NCBI RefSeq assembly: GCF_000253255.1
Contig: NC_015583.1
Span: forward strand, 806,001 to 870,000
Origin: Novosphingobium sp. PP1Y
GTDB lineage: Bacteria; Pseudomonadota; Alphaproteobacteria; Sphingomonadales; Sphingomonadaceae
Reading direction: 5' to 3'
Length of the DNA stretch: 64,000 bases
Under the pieces are notes generated by a model that saw only the letters and a program-made list of their open reading frames with translations, did no database searches and was not told where the DNA came from. Both the position numbers and the translations under genes were made by a program. Below, piece after piece: positions 18,644 through 28,045 of this stretch (position 1 is its first letter; every line of letters starts with the position of its first letter).

Positions 18644-19903
18644 TCATTGCGCCCCCACTTCTGCCGTGGCCGGTGATCCGACTGCGCGGCGCGCCAACGC
18701 GCGCGGCGCTGTTTCCTGGAAGAACAGCGACAATATCCCGCCACAGGTCAGGACTGCGGCAATTGTAAGGAACGCGGTCGGCAATCCCGCATGCTGAGCG
18801 ATGAAGCCCGCCACGCTGGGGGCGACGCCGCCACCGAAAATCTCTCCTGCCCCAATGACGAGCCCCATCGCACTCGAAGCGATCGCGGGGGGAACTGCTT
18901 CTCCAGAAAGCGGCCCGGCGAGCAGCGCGATAGCCCCGCAGCAAAAGAAGGCTGAAGAGAAGAGCAGCATGAAAAGCGCACCTGGCGTCTGGGCATAGAG
19001 CGTAAGGGTGGCGAGCGACGCCGCAGCCAGAACGAATGCCGTGATGGCCGTGACCCGCCGACCCAGCACATCAGACGCGCCGCAAACGGCAATCTGACCG
19101 AGAAAGCCGCCGAACCCCAAGCCCGACATCACGAAGCCCATCTGCGTGCCGGAAAGGCCGATCACGTCGGTCAGGAACACCGGAGTCAGCGATCCAATCA
19201 CGAACAGCCCGCTCATCGCGCAGAAGATGGCGGGCATGGCGATGCGGATATTGTGGTAACGGAACAGGTCGAGCCAAGGAACATGCGGCTTCGGCTGCTC
19301 GTCGGAGACGACAGGGCGAGCCGGTTCGCGCAGGACGACGTACATCAGCGCCGCGATGATCAGGCCAGGTATTGCGACTAAGCCGAAGACTATGCGCCAC
19401 GAGGACACCAGTTCCACCAGCTGGGTCGCGATGATCGGGCCGAGCGCCAGACCGAACAGCGCGAACGATCCCTGGATGATACCGAGGTTCAGGCCGCGAC
19501 GCTGCGGCGGAGAGGCGTCGATCGAGGCGGCATAGCTGGCCGGGCAATAGGCCCCCTCGGCTACCCCCATCATCAATCTTGCTAGGAGCAGCATCCCGAG
19601 GCCCGTCGCAAGGCCGCTCGCTCCCGAGAGCAGCGAGAAGGCGACTATCGCGGGGATCAGGATCTTGCGCCGCCCGATCCTGTCGGAAAGGCGACCCATC
19701 ACGATTGCGAAGAGCCCCCAGCTGAGGCCAAGGATCGCCGCCAGGTTGCCGATGTCCTGGTAGTCAAGGTCGAGATCGCGCATGATCTGAGGCGACAGCG
19801 GCATGATAAGCCAGCGATCGAGCCCGACCAGGCCGAAGCCCAGCGCCAGCAAGGCGATTGCCTTGAACTCGTAGCCCGGCTTTTCCTCGACCGATTTGGT
19901 CAT
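18644..19903 (-). CDS. MFS transporter, organic-anion type
   Basis: A transporter of about 419 residues with twelve hydrophobic segments and the MFS signature between segments 2 and 3 (GRLSDRIGRRKILIPAIVAF). The segment 4-5 region (MGVAEGAYCPASYAASIDAS) resembles anion:cation symporters for aromatic acids and sugar acids. The ATG at 19903 follows AGGGAG; an upstream TTG at 19909 is less likely. It is 22 bases upstream of nothing on its own strand but directly follows the reductase gene at 19925-20869, suggesting a two-gene transcript. Possible cargo: the carboxylate produced by the neighbouring nitrilase, or its nitrile precursor. Confidence 0.8.
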   Translation of the reverse strand: MTKSVEEKPGYEFKAIALLALGFGLVGLDRWLIMPLSPQIMRDLDLDYQDIGNLAAILGLSWGLFAIVMGRLSDRIGRRKILIPAIVAFSLLSGASGLATGLGMLLLARLMMGVAEGAYCPASYAASIDASPPQRRGLNLGIIQGSFALFGLALGPIIATQLVELVSSWRIVFGLVAIPGLIIAALMYVVLREPARPVVSDEQPKPHVPWLDLFRYHNIRIAMPAIFCAMSGLFVIGSLTPVFLTDVIGLSGTQMGFVMSGLGFGGFLGQIAVCGASDVLGRRVTAITAFVLAAASLATLTLYAQTPGALFMLLFSSAFFCCGAIALLAGPLSGEAVPPAIASSAMGLVIGAGEIFGGGVAPSVAGFIAQHAGLPTAFLTIAAVLTCGGILSLFFQETAPRALARRAVGSPATAEVGAQ

Positions 19904-19924
19904 GCGCAACTCCCTGAAAATGGT

Positions 19925-20869
19925 CTAAGTCCGGGCGAAACCTTCCTTGGCCCTGACGAGGTGGACAAGCGTGGCCGTAACCGGAGCCGACACGCCGACG
20001 GCTTCGCCGGCAGCCACGATAGCGCCATTGATGAGATCGATTTCGGTCCGGCGCTTCGCCTGGATGTCTTGCAGCATCGACGGCTTGTGTTCGCGGTGGG
20101 TGGCAAGAGCGTAATTGACGCGGGCCATGATGCGCGCTGGATCAACCGCGATTTTGCTGGCGTGGGCGACGGCCACGGTTTCTTCGACCACCGTTTCGAC
20201 AATCGCACGGCCATCGTTGGTATCGAGGCCGCCGACCGGGCATTCCAATATGGCCGAAGGCGCGTTGAGCGCGGCGTTGAAGGCGACCTTTTCCCACACG
20301 GCAATCTCGGCTGACGGATCGGCCATGGCCTGCATTCCGGCCGCTTCGAACAGAGCGTGCAGCACGTGGGCCTGCGGTGCCCCGGCTTCGTCAAGGCTCC
20401 AGAAGGTGATCTTGCCTTTGCCCTGGGAATGCACTTCGGTAGGCGGGACGAGGTCAGCGGGCACGTCGGTCACTCCGAACATGACCCGGTCCCGGCTGAG
20501 CGTTTCCGCAATGGTCTGAGCGTTGCCCAATCCGTTCTGCAAGGTCAGGGCGAAAGTGTCCGGCCCCACCAGATGCGCAATCTGTTGCATCGCCGTGGCG
20601 GTGTGGATGCCCTTGGTGAAAACGATGACGAGGTTAGCAGGAACGTGCAGCGCGGCCGCGGTACTTGCCCTCACCGGCACGTTTCGCGTGCCACGATCGT
20701 CGACGACGGTCAATCCGGAGGAATTGAGAGTGCCGATCCGCGCCTCGTCGATATCGACCAGCGTGACCGGCGTTCCACCCTCAATCAGTCGGGCCGCGAA
20801 ATAGCAGCCCATCGCACCCGCACCGAGCACGAGGACGTTGCTGACCAGATTCGCATCTCCGTCCGACAT
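19925..20869 (-). CDS. Ketopantoate reductase-like (PanE/ApbA family) oxidoreductase
   Basis: A 314-residue protein with the NADP-binding motif LGAGAMGCYFA near residues 15-25. Family catalytic features are present: Lys in VIVFTKGIH, Asn in LTLQNGLGNAQ and Lys in WEKVAFNAALNAPSAI. The family reduces 2-oxo acids such as 2-dehydropantoate to 2-hydroxy acids. Here, outside any pantothenate context and between an MFS carrier and a divergent ThDP enzyme, it more likely acts on a catabolic 2-oxo or 2-hydroxy acid. The ATG at 20869 is preferred over the TTG at 20884. Confidence 0.75.
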   Translation of the reverse strand: MSDGDANLVSNVLVLGAGAMGCYFAARLIEGGTPVTLVDIDEARIGTLNSSGLTVVDDRGTRNVPVRASTAAALHVPANLVIVFTKGIHTATAMQQIAHLVGPDTFALTLQNGLGNAQTIAETLSRDRVMFGVTDVPADLVPPTEVHSQGKGKITFWSLDEAGAPQAHVLHALFEAAGMQAMADPSAEIAVWEKVAFNAALNAPSAILECPVGGLDTNDGRAIVETVVEETVAVAHASKIAVDPARIMARVNYALATHREHKPSMLQDIQAKRRTEIDLINGAIVAAGEAVGVSAPVTATLVHLVRAKEGFART

Positions 20870-20988
20870 TTGAATCACACCCAAAACTAGTTTGATATAA
20901 AACTATGTTGCCAGAGATGGCCGGGCCGTGCAATAGGGATTCTGCGAGCGCTAGTTTTGCCAATCTCCGGCAGTTACAGGAGCGGAAG

Positions 20989-22704
20989 ATGTATACGACG
21001 AGCAGTGCGTTTCTTGATGCCCTGACCGAGGCCGGGGTTTCCTGCATCTTCGCAAACTTCGGCAGTGACCATCCCGCCATGGTCGAGGCGATTGCCAGGG
21101 CCCGCAGCGAGGAAAGTGCGATCCCGCGCATCTTCACTTGCCCCAACGAGATGGTCGGCATGAGCGCGGCGCATGGGTTCTGGCAGGCCAGCGGCGTTCC
21201 GCAGGCGGTCGTCGTGCACGTCGAATGTGGCACGCAGGCGCTAGCCGGAGCTGTCCACAACGCGGCCAAGGGGCGGGCGCCGATGCTGATCTTCGCGGGT
21301 GCCTCGCCGTTCACACAGGACGGAGAGATGACCGGCAGCCGGAACGAATTCATCCAATGGATACAGGATGTTCATGACCAGCGCGGCATCGTGCGCGGCT
21401 ACGTCAAGTACGATAACGAGATCCGCTCAGGTCACAACGTCAAGCATCTTGTCCACCGCGCGTTGCAGTTCGCCGGGACCGACCCCAAGGGCCCTTCCTA
21501 CCTGATGGGCGCGCGCGAGGTCATGGAAGCCCCCGTCGAGCCGCGTGGCAACGATATCGAGCGGCACCAGCCGCTGATTCCGGCGGCGCTTCCGCCCGAA
21601 GGTGTCGAGACGATCGGGCGCGCGTTGCTGGCCGCCCGCCGCCCGCTGGTGGTGACGACCTATCTCGGACGCAATCCGGATGCCGTCGAGCCTTTGACCG
21701 CGCTGTGCCACCGGATGGGGATCGGCGTGCTGGAATCGGTTCCAACCTGGATGAACTATCCGCACAACGATCCGTTCTATCTGGGCAATCAGTGGAACGA
21801 ACCCGTGCAGAACGCCGCGCTGGCGGAGGCCGACGTGATCCTCGTGATGGACAGCGATGTGCCCTGGATTCCGACGGTCAATCGCCCGGCGCGCGATGCG
21901 AAAATCTATCATATCGACGTTGATCCGCTCAAACAGCAGATGCCCTTGGCCGACATACCCGCGCTTGCCGCGTTCCAGGCCGATGCGGCCACTTGTCTCG
22001 CACAGCTTCACGCCTGGCTCGATACGCAGTCCGTGGACGAGGACGCGCTGATCGAGCGGACCGCGCACTATATGCGGCTTCATGGCGAGCGTGCCGAGGT
22101 CCTCGAATCACGTGAGGCGGCGGGCGAGGGCAGGGCGCTGACCTCTGAATTCTTTCTCTCGCGGCTGCGGCGGCACGTCGACGAAACCACGCTGATCGTG
22201 AACGAGGGAATTTCGAATTATCAGGCGATCTTCAACCATCTCGCACCGACCCGTCCAGGATCGATGTTTACCAGCGGCGGCGGGTCACTCGGCTGGCACG
22301 GCGGCGCGGCGATCGGCGTAAAGCTTGCGCAGCCGGACAAGACCGTGATCGCTCTGACCGGAGACGGCTCGTTCATGTTCTCAGTGCCCACTAGCGTGCA
22401 CTGGATGGCGCGCCGCTACGACACGCCGTTTCTCCATGTCGTGTTCAATAACGGCGGGTGGAAATCACCGAAGCTGTCGACACTCGCGGTGCATCCGTCG
22501 GGCTATGCGGCCGCAGCCGAGAACATCGACGTCAGCTTCGAACCCGCGCCCGACTATGTCGGCATTGCGGCCGCAGCCGGAGGAGCATGGGGTAAGCGCC
22601 TGACGCTGCCGACCGAAGTTGATGCTGCGATCAAGGAAGCGCTGACGGTGGTACGGGACGAGAGGCGCAGCGCTGTGCTTGAGATCGTGATTCCATCGCT
22701 CTGA
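20989..22704 (+). CDS. Thiamine diphosphate-dependent enzyme (acetolactate synthase/benzoylformate decarboxylase superfamily)
   Basis: A 571-residue three-domain ThDP enzyme. The N-terminal domain has the cofactor-activating Glu54 in CPNEMVGMSAAHGF and the FGSDHPAM loop, where benzoylformate decarboxylases carry an active-site Ser. The C-terminal domain has the ThDP/Mg motif from GDGSFMF (about residue 457) to FNNGGWKS. The frame opens at 20905, but the ATG at 20989 follows CAGGAGCGGA. It probably decarboxylates or carboligates a 2-oxo acid. Together with the divergent PanE-like reductase it suggests a short 2-hydroxy/2-oxo acid route, for example for an acid released by nitrilase. The substrate is inference only. 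Confidence 0.8.
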   Translation: MYTTSSAFLDALTEAGVSCIFANFGSDHPAMVEAIARARSEESAIPRIFTCPNEMVGMSAAHGFWQASGVPQAVVVHVECGTQALAGAVHNAAKGRAPMLIFAGASPFTQDGEMTGSRNEFIQWIQDVHDQRGIVRGYVKYDNEIRSGHNVKHLVHRALQFAGTDPKGPSYLMGAREVMEAPVEPRGNDIERHQPLIPAALPPEGVETIGRALLAARRPLVVTTYLGRNPDAVEPLTALCHRMGIGVLESVPTWMNYPHNDPFYLGNQWNEPVQNAALAEADVILVMDSDVPWIPTVNRPARDAKIYHIDVDPLKQQMPLADIPALAAFQADAATCLAQLHAWLDTQSVDEDALIERTAHYMRLHGERAEVLESREAAGEGRALTSEFFLSRLRRHVDETTLIVNEGISNYQAIFNHLAPTRPGSMFTSGGGSLGWHGGAAIGVKLAQPDKTVIALTGDGSFMFSVPTSVHWMARRYDTPFLHVVFNNGGWKSPKLSTLAVHPSGYAAAAENIDVSFEPAPDYVGIAAAAGGAWGKRLTLPTEVDAAIKEALTVVRDERRSAVLEIVIPSL

Positions 22705-22825
22705 ACGGTGCTGTCATCTGTGGATGGCTCCTGCGCTGCGAGGGTTAAATGGAGTTGATGATCTGATCTGTCGGGGTATGGTCATCTGTCCGGCCTATTG
22801 GCGCGGCGTTCGACGGCCGCTGGTC

Positions 22826-23922
22826 CTAGTCATCTGAATCCGAAGTTCGGCTCATTGTTTTTTGGCAGAACCGTTTGACGGAGGCGAGGATATCGTCGGC
22901 GGACTTGACCCATTTGTAAGGCTTGGGATTTTCGTTGTGAGCCGCGATGAAAGCAGTGATGTCGGCCTCGAGTTCCGCGGTTGATCGGTGAACGCCGCGC
23001 TGCAATTGCTTGCGCGTCAATTCGGCGAACCAGCGCTCGACCTGATTGATCCAGGACGCTGATGTGGGTGTGAAGTGCACATGCCAATGCGGGCGACGTG
23101 CCAGCCAGGCCTTGATCTTCGGGGTCTTGTGGGTGGCATAGTTGTCCATCACGAGGTGCAGGTCGGGGCCCTTGGGCATCGCGGCGTCGATCTTCTTGAG
23201 GAAGTCGAGAAACTCGGTGACCCGGTGTCTTTTGTAGCACTTGCCGATCACCGCGCCGGTGGCGATGTCGAGCGCCGCAAACAGCGAAGTCGTGCCGTTG
23301 CGGACGTAAGTATGGGTCCGCCGCTCGGGCACCCCTGGCGCCATGGGCAGGACCGGCTGTTCGCGATCCAGCGCCTGGATCTGAGACTTTTCATCCACGC
23401 ACAGCACGATCGCCCGGTTCGGCGGCGACAGGTAAAGGCCAACTATGTCCTGCACCTTGTCCACGAACAGTGGATCGGTAGAAAGCTTGAATGTTTCAGA
23501 CCGATGGGGCTGCAGGCCAAACGCCCCCAGATCCGGCGAATTGTGGTGTGCGACAGCCCAGACTCGGCTGCCATCGAGCGGATCGACCAATGCGTGGCGT
23601 CCTTCGGCGTGGTGTTCAGTCTGGACTCAATCACCCGAGCTACCTGCGCATCCGATGCTGTGCGGGGTCTCCCCGCACGATATTCGTCGGTTAGCCCTTC
23701 AATGCCATCAGCCGCGAACCGCCGGCGCCATTTTCCTACCGTGTGTTCGTGGACACCAAGGCGTTCGGCTACTTCCTTACTTTAAAGCCCTTGCGCACAC
23801 AGCAGCACCATTCGGCAGCGATCCGATAACGAACGAGGCGCCTTGTGGCGGCGGACCTGAGCTTCGAGAAAGCTTCGCTCCTCTTCGCTCAATACAACTG
23901 CCTCTGCCTGCCTTCCCCTCAT
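22826..23922 (-). pseudogene. IS630 transposase with a nonsense codon and a frameshift
   Basis: The N-terminal part starts MRGRQAEAVVLSEEERSF and contains the helix-turn-helix AERLGVHEHTVGKWRRRFAA. The C-terminal part has the DDE residues in VLCVDEKSQIQALDR, LVMDNYATHKT and WINQVERWFAEL. Two defects break it: an in-frame TAA at 23784-23782 (AQGL*SKEV, one base from a Gln codon), and a missing base in the five-G run at 23524-23528. Adding one G joins HTTIRRIWG to AFGLQPHRSETFKL. The stop codon uses the flanking TA plus a G outside the element. Confidence 0.85.
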
Positions 23923-23987
23923 TGCCTGCGCCCCATGTCTATCCCCATGACATGCATACAATGCTATCTATTTCAGTTCCAGATGAC
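22829..23987. mobile_element. IS630 family insertion sequence, decayed
   Basis: A 1159-bp element flanked by TA at 22827-22828 and 23988-23989, as expected for IS630/Tc1-type TA duplication. The ends are inverted: GTCATCTGAA on the left and, as reverse complement, GTCATCTGGAA on the right. It lies 124 bases after the ThDP gene and disrupts no recognisable gene. Confidence 0.8.
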
Positions 23988-23989
23988 TA

Positions 23990-25115
23990 GGTCTCGCCCA
24001 AGTACCGTGAACGAGAAATATGTGATCTATCGCCTTTGGTCCGCCGGTCATTCTTCTTAGTTCGAGTGCGCAGAGGTGTTTGGTAAGCGCTTAATTCCAA
24101 GCCGAAATATGGCCCTTTTACGGGCGCTCCGAGCATTGCGGACTGGCCACGGCTTGTGACCAACTGTTGAGGCTCCGGGCTGAACTTGGCGGGACATGGG
24201 CGCTGCATCTTCCGGCCTCGGTCCCAAACACGGGACTGATTGAACGGAGGCCCGATGCCTCCTGTCCGCCATCGCTGCTGCCAAGAAGAGGAAAAGAAAA
24301 TTGCGACTAATAGTGAGCCTGATCAACCCAATGAGAAATTGAACGCGAATCAGATTATTTGGCGCGCAAGTTAAAAGCCGCGCTAAACGCGTTTCGAAGA
24401 GAATATTATGAGGCTTAAGTGCCGTCGAACTTTACTGCACATCGGATTTTTTTCAATCGCCGTATTGAGGGTGTTTAGGCAATTTTGCTTGTGAATTTTC
24501 GTGGATCAGTGGCTTATATTAAAATGTTCAAACCCTTTTTTGGGCTTCTGCATGGAAAGTCTGATGTGGTTGATTGAGGATCTTTGGCAGCCTTTTTCCC
24601 CGTGTGTGTCGCTCAAGATCGTTGGTTTCAAGCGTTCAGGATGATTTTCGAAAAATTTGAAATTGCGCAAGCATTGCGCGCTCTGGCCTGACCTGGCGAC
24701 GGGGCGAGTCGAAAAGGCAATCGATGCCCATAGTGCCCGACGCCCATTTCCTGCGTGAAAGGGGTATTGGGGCACAGTCTTGGCCGGCGATCTTCGAGAT
24801 GCATTCAGATCAGTTGCCTCGCCATTCAGAACCTTTGAGGTAACCGAGGATGCGGATGCGCGAGACGAATGACGCTTGCGCGTCTGCAATCGCGAACATC
24901 ATCGGTGGCGAATCGGTCGCTGCAGCAACTCGCTCGGTGACTCGGACTGCTATGTTCTCCGCCATTATCTGTATGATGACCTTGCCCTGGAGGGCTGCCG
25001 AAAGCGGGATTTAGGGCAGGGCATTTTCGTTGGCCCGTTGCTGGCTTTCCAGATTAGCGTAGATCAGCGTGATGCGGTCGGGCGGCGCTTTGCCGCCCGG
25101 CCGCATCAGCAAGTG
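23990..25115. other. Long intergenic region with no convincing gene
   Basis: About 1.1 kb between IS630 and the acyl-CoA synthetase stop. The section 24330-24560 is relatively AT-rich and looks non-coding. A 54-codon frame at 24850-25014 (+), starting MRMRETNDACASAIANIIGG and ending in a hydrophobic stretch, has no clear ribosome-binding site and no family I recognise. Other open frames are antisense overlaps. I saw no RNA gene. Confidence 0.45.
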
Positions 25116-27194
25116 TCAGGCCGGTGCAAGGACGGCAAGACCATCGGCGGCTATCACGCCCTCGCCTTGCGGCATCACGAAGAGAGGATTGATTTCCGCC
25201 TCCACGATCCGCTCATCAAGCGCTTCGCCCATGGAGGCAAAGGCCATAATCGCGTCGACCAACGCCTCGACATCGCGAGGTTCGGAACCACGAAAGCCTG
25301 TCAACAAGGGCGCCAGACGCAGCTCTCCGACCATGGCTCTGGCATCCTTCCGACTGATCGGGAGTACCCTGATCGTGCTGTCGCGCAGCAATTCGGCCGT
25401 CACGCCGCCCATGCCCAGCAAGACCATCTGCCCGAACTGCGGATCGCGGCGAAGTCCCAGGATCATCTCGATGCCGTCCGAAACCAGTCTCTGAACCAGA
25501 AAGCCCTGCGCCTTGCCCAGCCCTTTGCGGGAAAGCGAGGCGTCGATATCAGTGCAGGCCTCGGCGATTTCATCTGCCTGCAGCCCAATGCGCACGCCAC
25601 CCAGCTCGCTCTTGTGGGCAACGCGATCATCAAGCAGCTTCAGGACGACCATGCCACCCATCGCGCGGGCAGCCGTCTCGGCCCCACTAGCGTCGGCGCA
25701 GGCCTGCTCAGGCACGCCGTTTACGCCAAATGCGGCGAATAGCGCTTTGCTCCGCGCCTCGTCCAGCATTCCGCCGGCGTCTGGTAGATCGGGAAGCGTC
25801 GCTGCAGGACGTGCCGAACGGACCGTTTCCGTCATCGAGCCAGCTTGCAGCGCCTCCAGAATGGTGGAGCAGCTTTCGGGATTGGCAAAAGCAGGGATAC
25901 CCGCCTGGTTAAGCCGCTGGAGAATTGTCGGCGCATGAGGACTGACGTAGGCAAGCAAGGGCTTGTCGCTGGACGACTGCGCATCGAGCATGGCCTGAGC
26001 AACGATATCCGGCTGGGCCAACGCCGAAGAACCAATCACCACAACAACCGCATCATAGGATGGGCTCGCCAGCAGGGTGCGGATGGATTCGCGGAACAGG
26101 TCAGTCTTCAAACCTGCCAGTGTCACGTCGACGGGATTATGCGACGCGGCAGATGATTCCACCTCCGCTTTTTCGATCAGTTGCGACGAGGTCGTCTCAT
26201 CAGGATCGGGCAAGCCAAAACCCGCCGTGCCGCAGGCGTCGGCGAGCAGCGTTGCCGCGCCGCCCGTCGACGTGAGGACCGCGACATTACGCCCCGGCGC
26301 CCACCGATTTGCCGCAAGCGCGGCGGGGACATCCAGCAAGTCGGAAAACGTCGTTACGCGAATGACACCCAGCTGGCGGAACATCGCATCATAAACCCGG
26401 TCCTCCCCCGCCAGCGCGCCCGTGTGGGAGACTGCGGCCTTTGCACCAAGTTCCGATCGACCGACCTTGAATACCACGACCGGCTTTCCCTTTGCCCGCG
26501 CAGCCAGTGCGGCGCGGCGAAAGGCATCGGGCCGGCGCAGTCCCTCCATGTAGAGGGCGATCACGCGGGTCGCGTCATCCTCGACAAGAGCTTCAATAAA
26601 ATCGGCACTATCCAGATCAGCTTCATTGCCGGTGGCGATCAGCTTCGAAAAGCCGATGCCCCGGTCTATGGCCCGGGACAGAAGCGAGCCCAATATTCCA
26701 CCGCTCTGGGAAATGAGCCCGATAGCGCCAGCGGCCATACCGGGGGCCTCAAGCGCACCCGATGCGGACAACGTGACACGATCGGAAAGATTGACGAGGC
26801 CGATCGTGTTCGGCCCCAGGATGCGCATGGCTCCGGCTGCTTCACGCAGCGCGGCCTGGCGGGCCTGCCCTTCAGCGCCACCTTCCGCAAATCCGCTGGC
26901 CAGGACGATCGCTGCTTTCGTGCCCCGCGCCGACAGGGCTCGCACGGCTTCTATCGCCGCATCGGGGGCAAGCAGGATAATCGCAGCATCAGGCGCCTCC
27001 GGCAGGGAAGCGATATCCGGCCAGGCCTTGATCCCCCCAATTTCGGAAGCACGCGGATTGACCGGATAAATAGTCCCGGGAAACCCGTGCCGGACAAGAT
27101 AGGGCACTGGCCGTCCGGTCATCTTCCCGGGATCGGCCGAAGCCCCGACCACAGCGACGCTTCTTGGCCGCAGCAAGGCCGCAAGGGCATTCAT
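25116..27194 (-). CDS. ADP-forming acyl-CoA synthetase (fused alpha and beta subunits)
   Basis: A 692-residue enzyme of the NDP-forming acyl-CoA synthetase superfamily. It has a CoA-binding Rossmann domain (PRSVAVVGASADPGKMTGRP), succinyl-CoA-synthetase-like domains with the phospho-His region KAAVSHTGALAGED near residue 255-270, and a C-terminal ATP-grasp domain (VVLKLLDDRVAHKSELGGVR). It makes an acyl-CoA from a carboxylate, CoA and ATP, giving ADP. In sphingomonads the feruloyl-CoA synthetase FerA belongs to this superfamily, so a hydroxycinnamate or aryl-propanoid substrate is plausible here. Its ATG overlaps the stop of the enoyl-CoA hydratase by four bases. Confidence 0.85.
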   Translation of the reverse strand: MNALAALLRPRSVAVVGASADPGKMTGRPVPYLVRHGFPGTIYPVNPRASEIGGIKAWPDIASLPEAPDAAIILLAPDAAIEAVRALSARGTKAAIVLASGFAEGGAEGQARQAALREAAGAMRILGPNTIGLVNLSDRVTLSASGALEAPGMAAGAIGLISQSGGILGSLLSRAIDRGIGFSKLIATGNEADLDSADFIEALVEDDATRVIALYMEGLRRPDAFRRAALAARAKGKPVVVFKVGRSELGAKAAVSHTGALAGEDRVYDAMFRQLGVIRVTTFSDLLDVPAALAANRWAPGRNVAVLTSTGGAATLLADACGTAGFGLPDPDETTSSQLIEKAEVESSAASHNPVDVTLAGLKTDLFRESIRTLLASPSYDAVVVVIGSSALAQPDIVAQAMLDAQSSSDKPLLAYVSPHAPTILQRLNQAGIPAFANPESCSTILEALQAGSMTETVRSARPAATLPDLPDAGGMLDEARSKALFAAFGVNGVPEQACADASGAETAARAMGGMVVLKLLDDRVAHKSELGGVRIGLQADEIAEACTDIDASLSRKGLGKAQGFLVQRLVSDGIEMILGLRRDPQFGQMVLLGMGGVTAELLRDSTIRVLPISRKDARAMVGELRLAPLLTGFRGSEPRDVEALVDAIMAFASMGEALDERIVEAEINPLFVMPQGEGVIAADGLAVLAPA

Positions 27195-28018
27195 CGCGCG
27201 GCTTCCCCGCTGGAACGGGCCAGGAACTCGGAAACCGAAGTCAGGTGTTCCGACGACGTATAGCAGATAGCCTGGGCCTGACTGCCCATGGCGAAAACCT
27301 GATCCATGGTAAGCTCCATGCTCTGGTCAAGGATCGACTTGGAAAGGGCCAGCGCCGTAGGCGCCCCCGCACCAATCTCGGCCGCCCAAGTGCGGGCATC
27401 GTCCAGCAGGCGGTCCGAACTTGTGACGCGATCGATCATGCCGATTTCCAGCGCCTCAGCCGGAGCCAGCCGGCGGCCCGAGAAGATCAGTTGCTTGGCC
27501 ATGCTCAGCCCCACCCTGCGCGGCAGGAAATACAGGCCACCGCCATCGGGAATCAGGCCGCGCAAGACATAGGTCATGGCGAAAATCGCCGCATCGGCAG
27601 CGATGATGAAGTCGCAGCACAAGGCCAGATCGCAGCCCAGGCCCATCGCAGCGCCGTTTACCGCCGCGATGGTCGGCTTGGGAAGCGTGTGCAGCGCTGC
27701 CATGGCATGATGCGTGCGCTGTTGCCGGCGCCAGCCATTGCCTGCGATCTGGCCCGCTGGAGCGGAAAGACGCGCTTTCATGTTCTTGACGTCGCCGCCG
27801 GAGCAGAAGCCTTTCCCGGCTCCCGTCACCACAAGCGCGCGGATGGCATCGTCCTTCGCCACCTGATCCAACGCCTTTACGAAATCCGCGCGCATTTCAT
27901 CGTCGATGGCATTGCGGACGTGCGGACGGTTGAGAGTAATTGTCGCAATACCCTCTGCGACGTCCATAAGAATGGCCGCGTCGTCGGTTAGGGTTGTCAC
28001 TGGCCGATGGTCGTTCAT
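27191..28018 (-). CDS. Enoyl-CoA hydratase/isomerase family protein
   Basis: A 275-residue crotonase-fold enzyme with the oxyanion-hole loops GKGFCSGGDVKNM near residue 70-80 and NGAAMGLGCDLALCCDF near 120-136, followed by RGLIPDGGGLYFLPRRVG. The second catalytic Glu of classical hydratases is not obvious (Asp in LIPDGGG), so it could be a hydratase, isomerase or lyase. It follows AGGAGTGATTCA. It is coupled to the acyl-CoA synthetase and follows the MHS transporter by 27 bases, fitting CoA-dependent side-chain degradation. Confidence 0.8.
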   Translation of the reverse strand: MNDHRPVTTLTDDAAILMDVAEGIATITLNRPHVRNAIDDEMRADFVKALDQVAKDDAIRALVVTGAGKGFCSGGDVKNMKARLSAPAGQIAGNGWRRQQRTHHAMAALHTLPKPTIAAVNGAAMGLGCDLALCCDFIIAADAAIFAMTYVLRGLIPDGGGLYFLPRRVGLSMAKQLIFSGRRLAPAEALEIGMIDRVTSSDRLLDDARTWAAEIGAGAPTALALSKSILDQSMELTMDQVFAMGSQAQAICYTSSEHLTSVSEFLARSSGEAAR

Positions 28019-28045
28019 TGAATCACTCCTGGGTAATGTAGGCGT

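Noticed and set aside
17562..18944. Minus-strand 460-codon frame across the interrupted nitrilase
   Set aside because: Antisense shadow; the plus strand carries clear nitrilase motifs, and this frame runs into the MFS gene.
22705..22826. GTCATCTG-like motifs before IS630 as a second IS630 end
   Set aside because: Only 8-base similarity, no paired end and no TA duplication, so chance or a very old remnant cannot be distinguished.
26181..27263. Plus-strand 360-codon frame opposite the acyl-CoA synthetase
   Set aside because: Antisense shadow without recognisable domains, crossing a real gene boundary.
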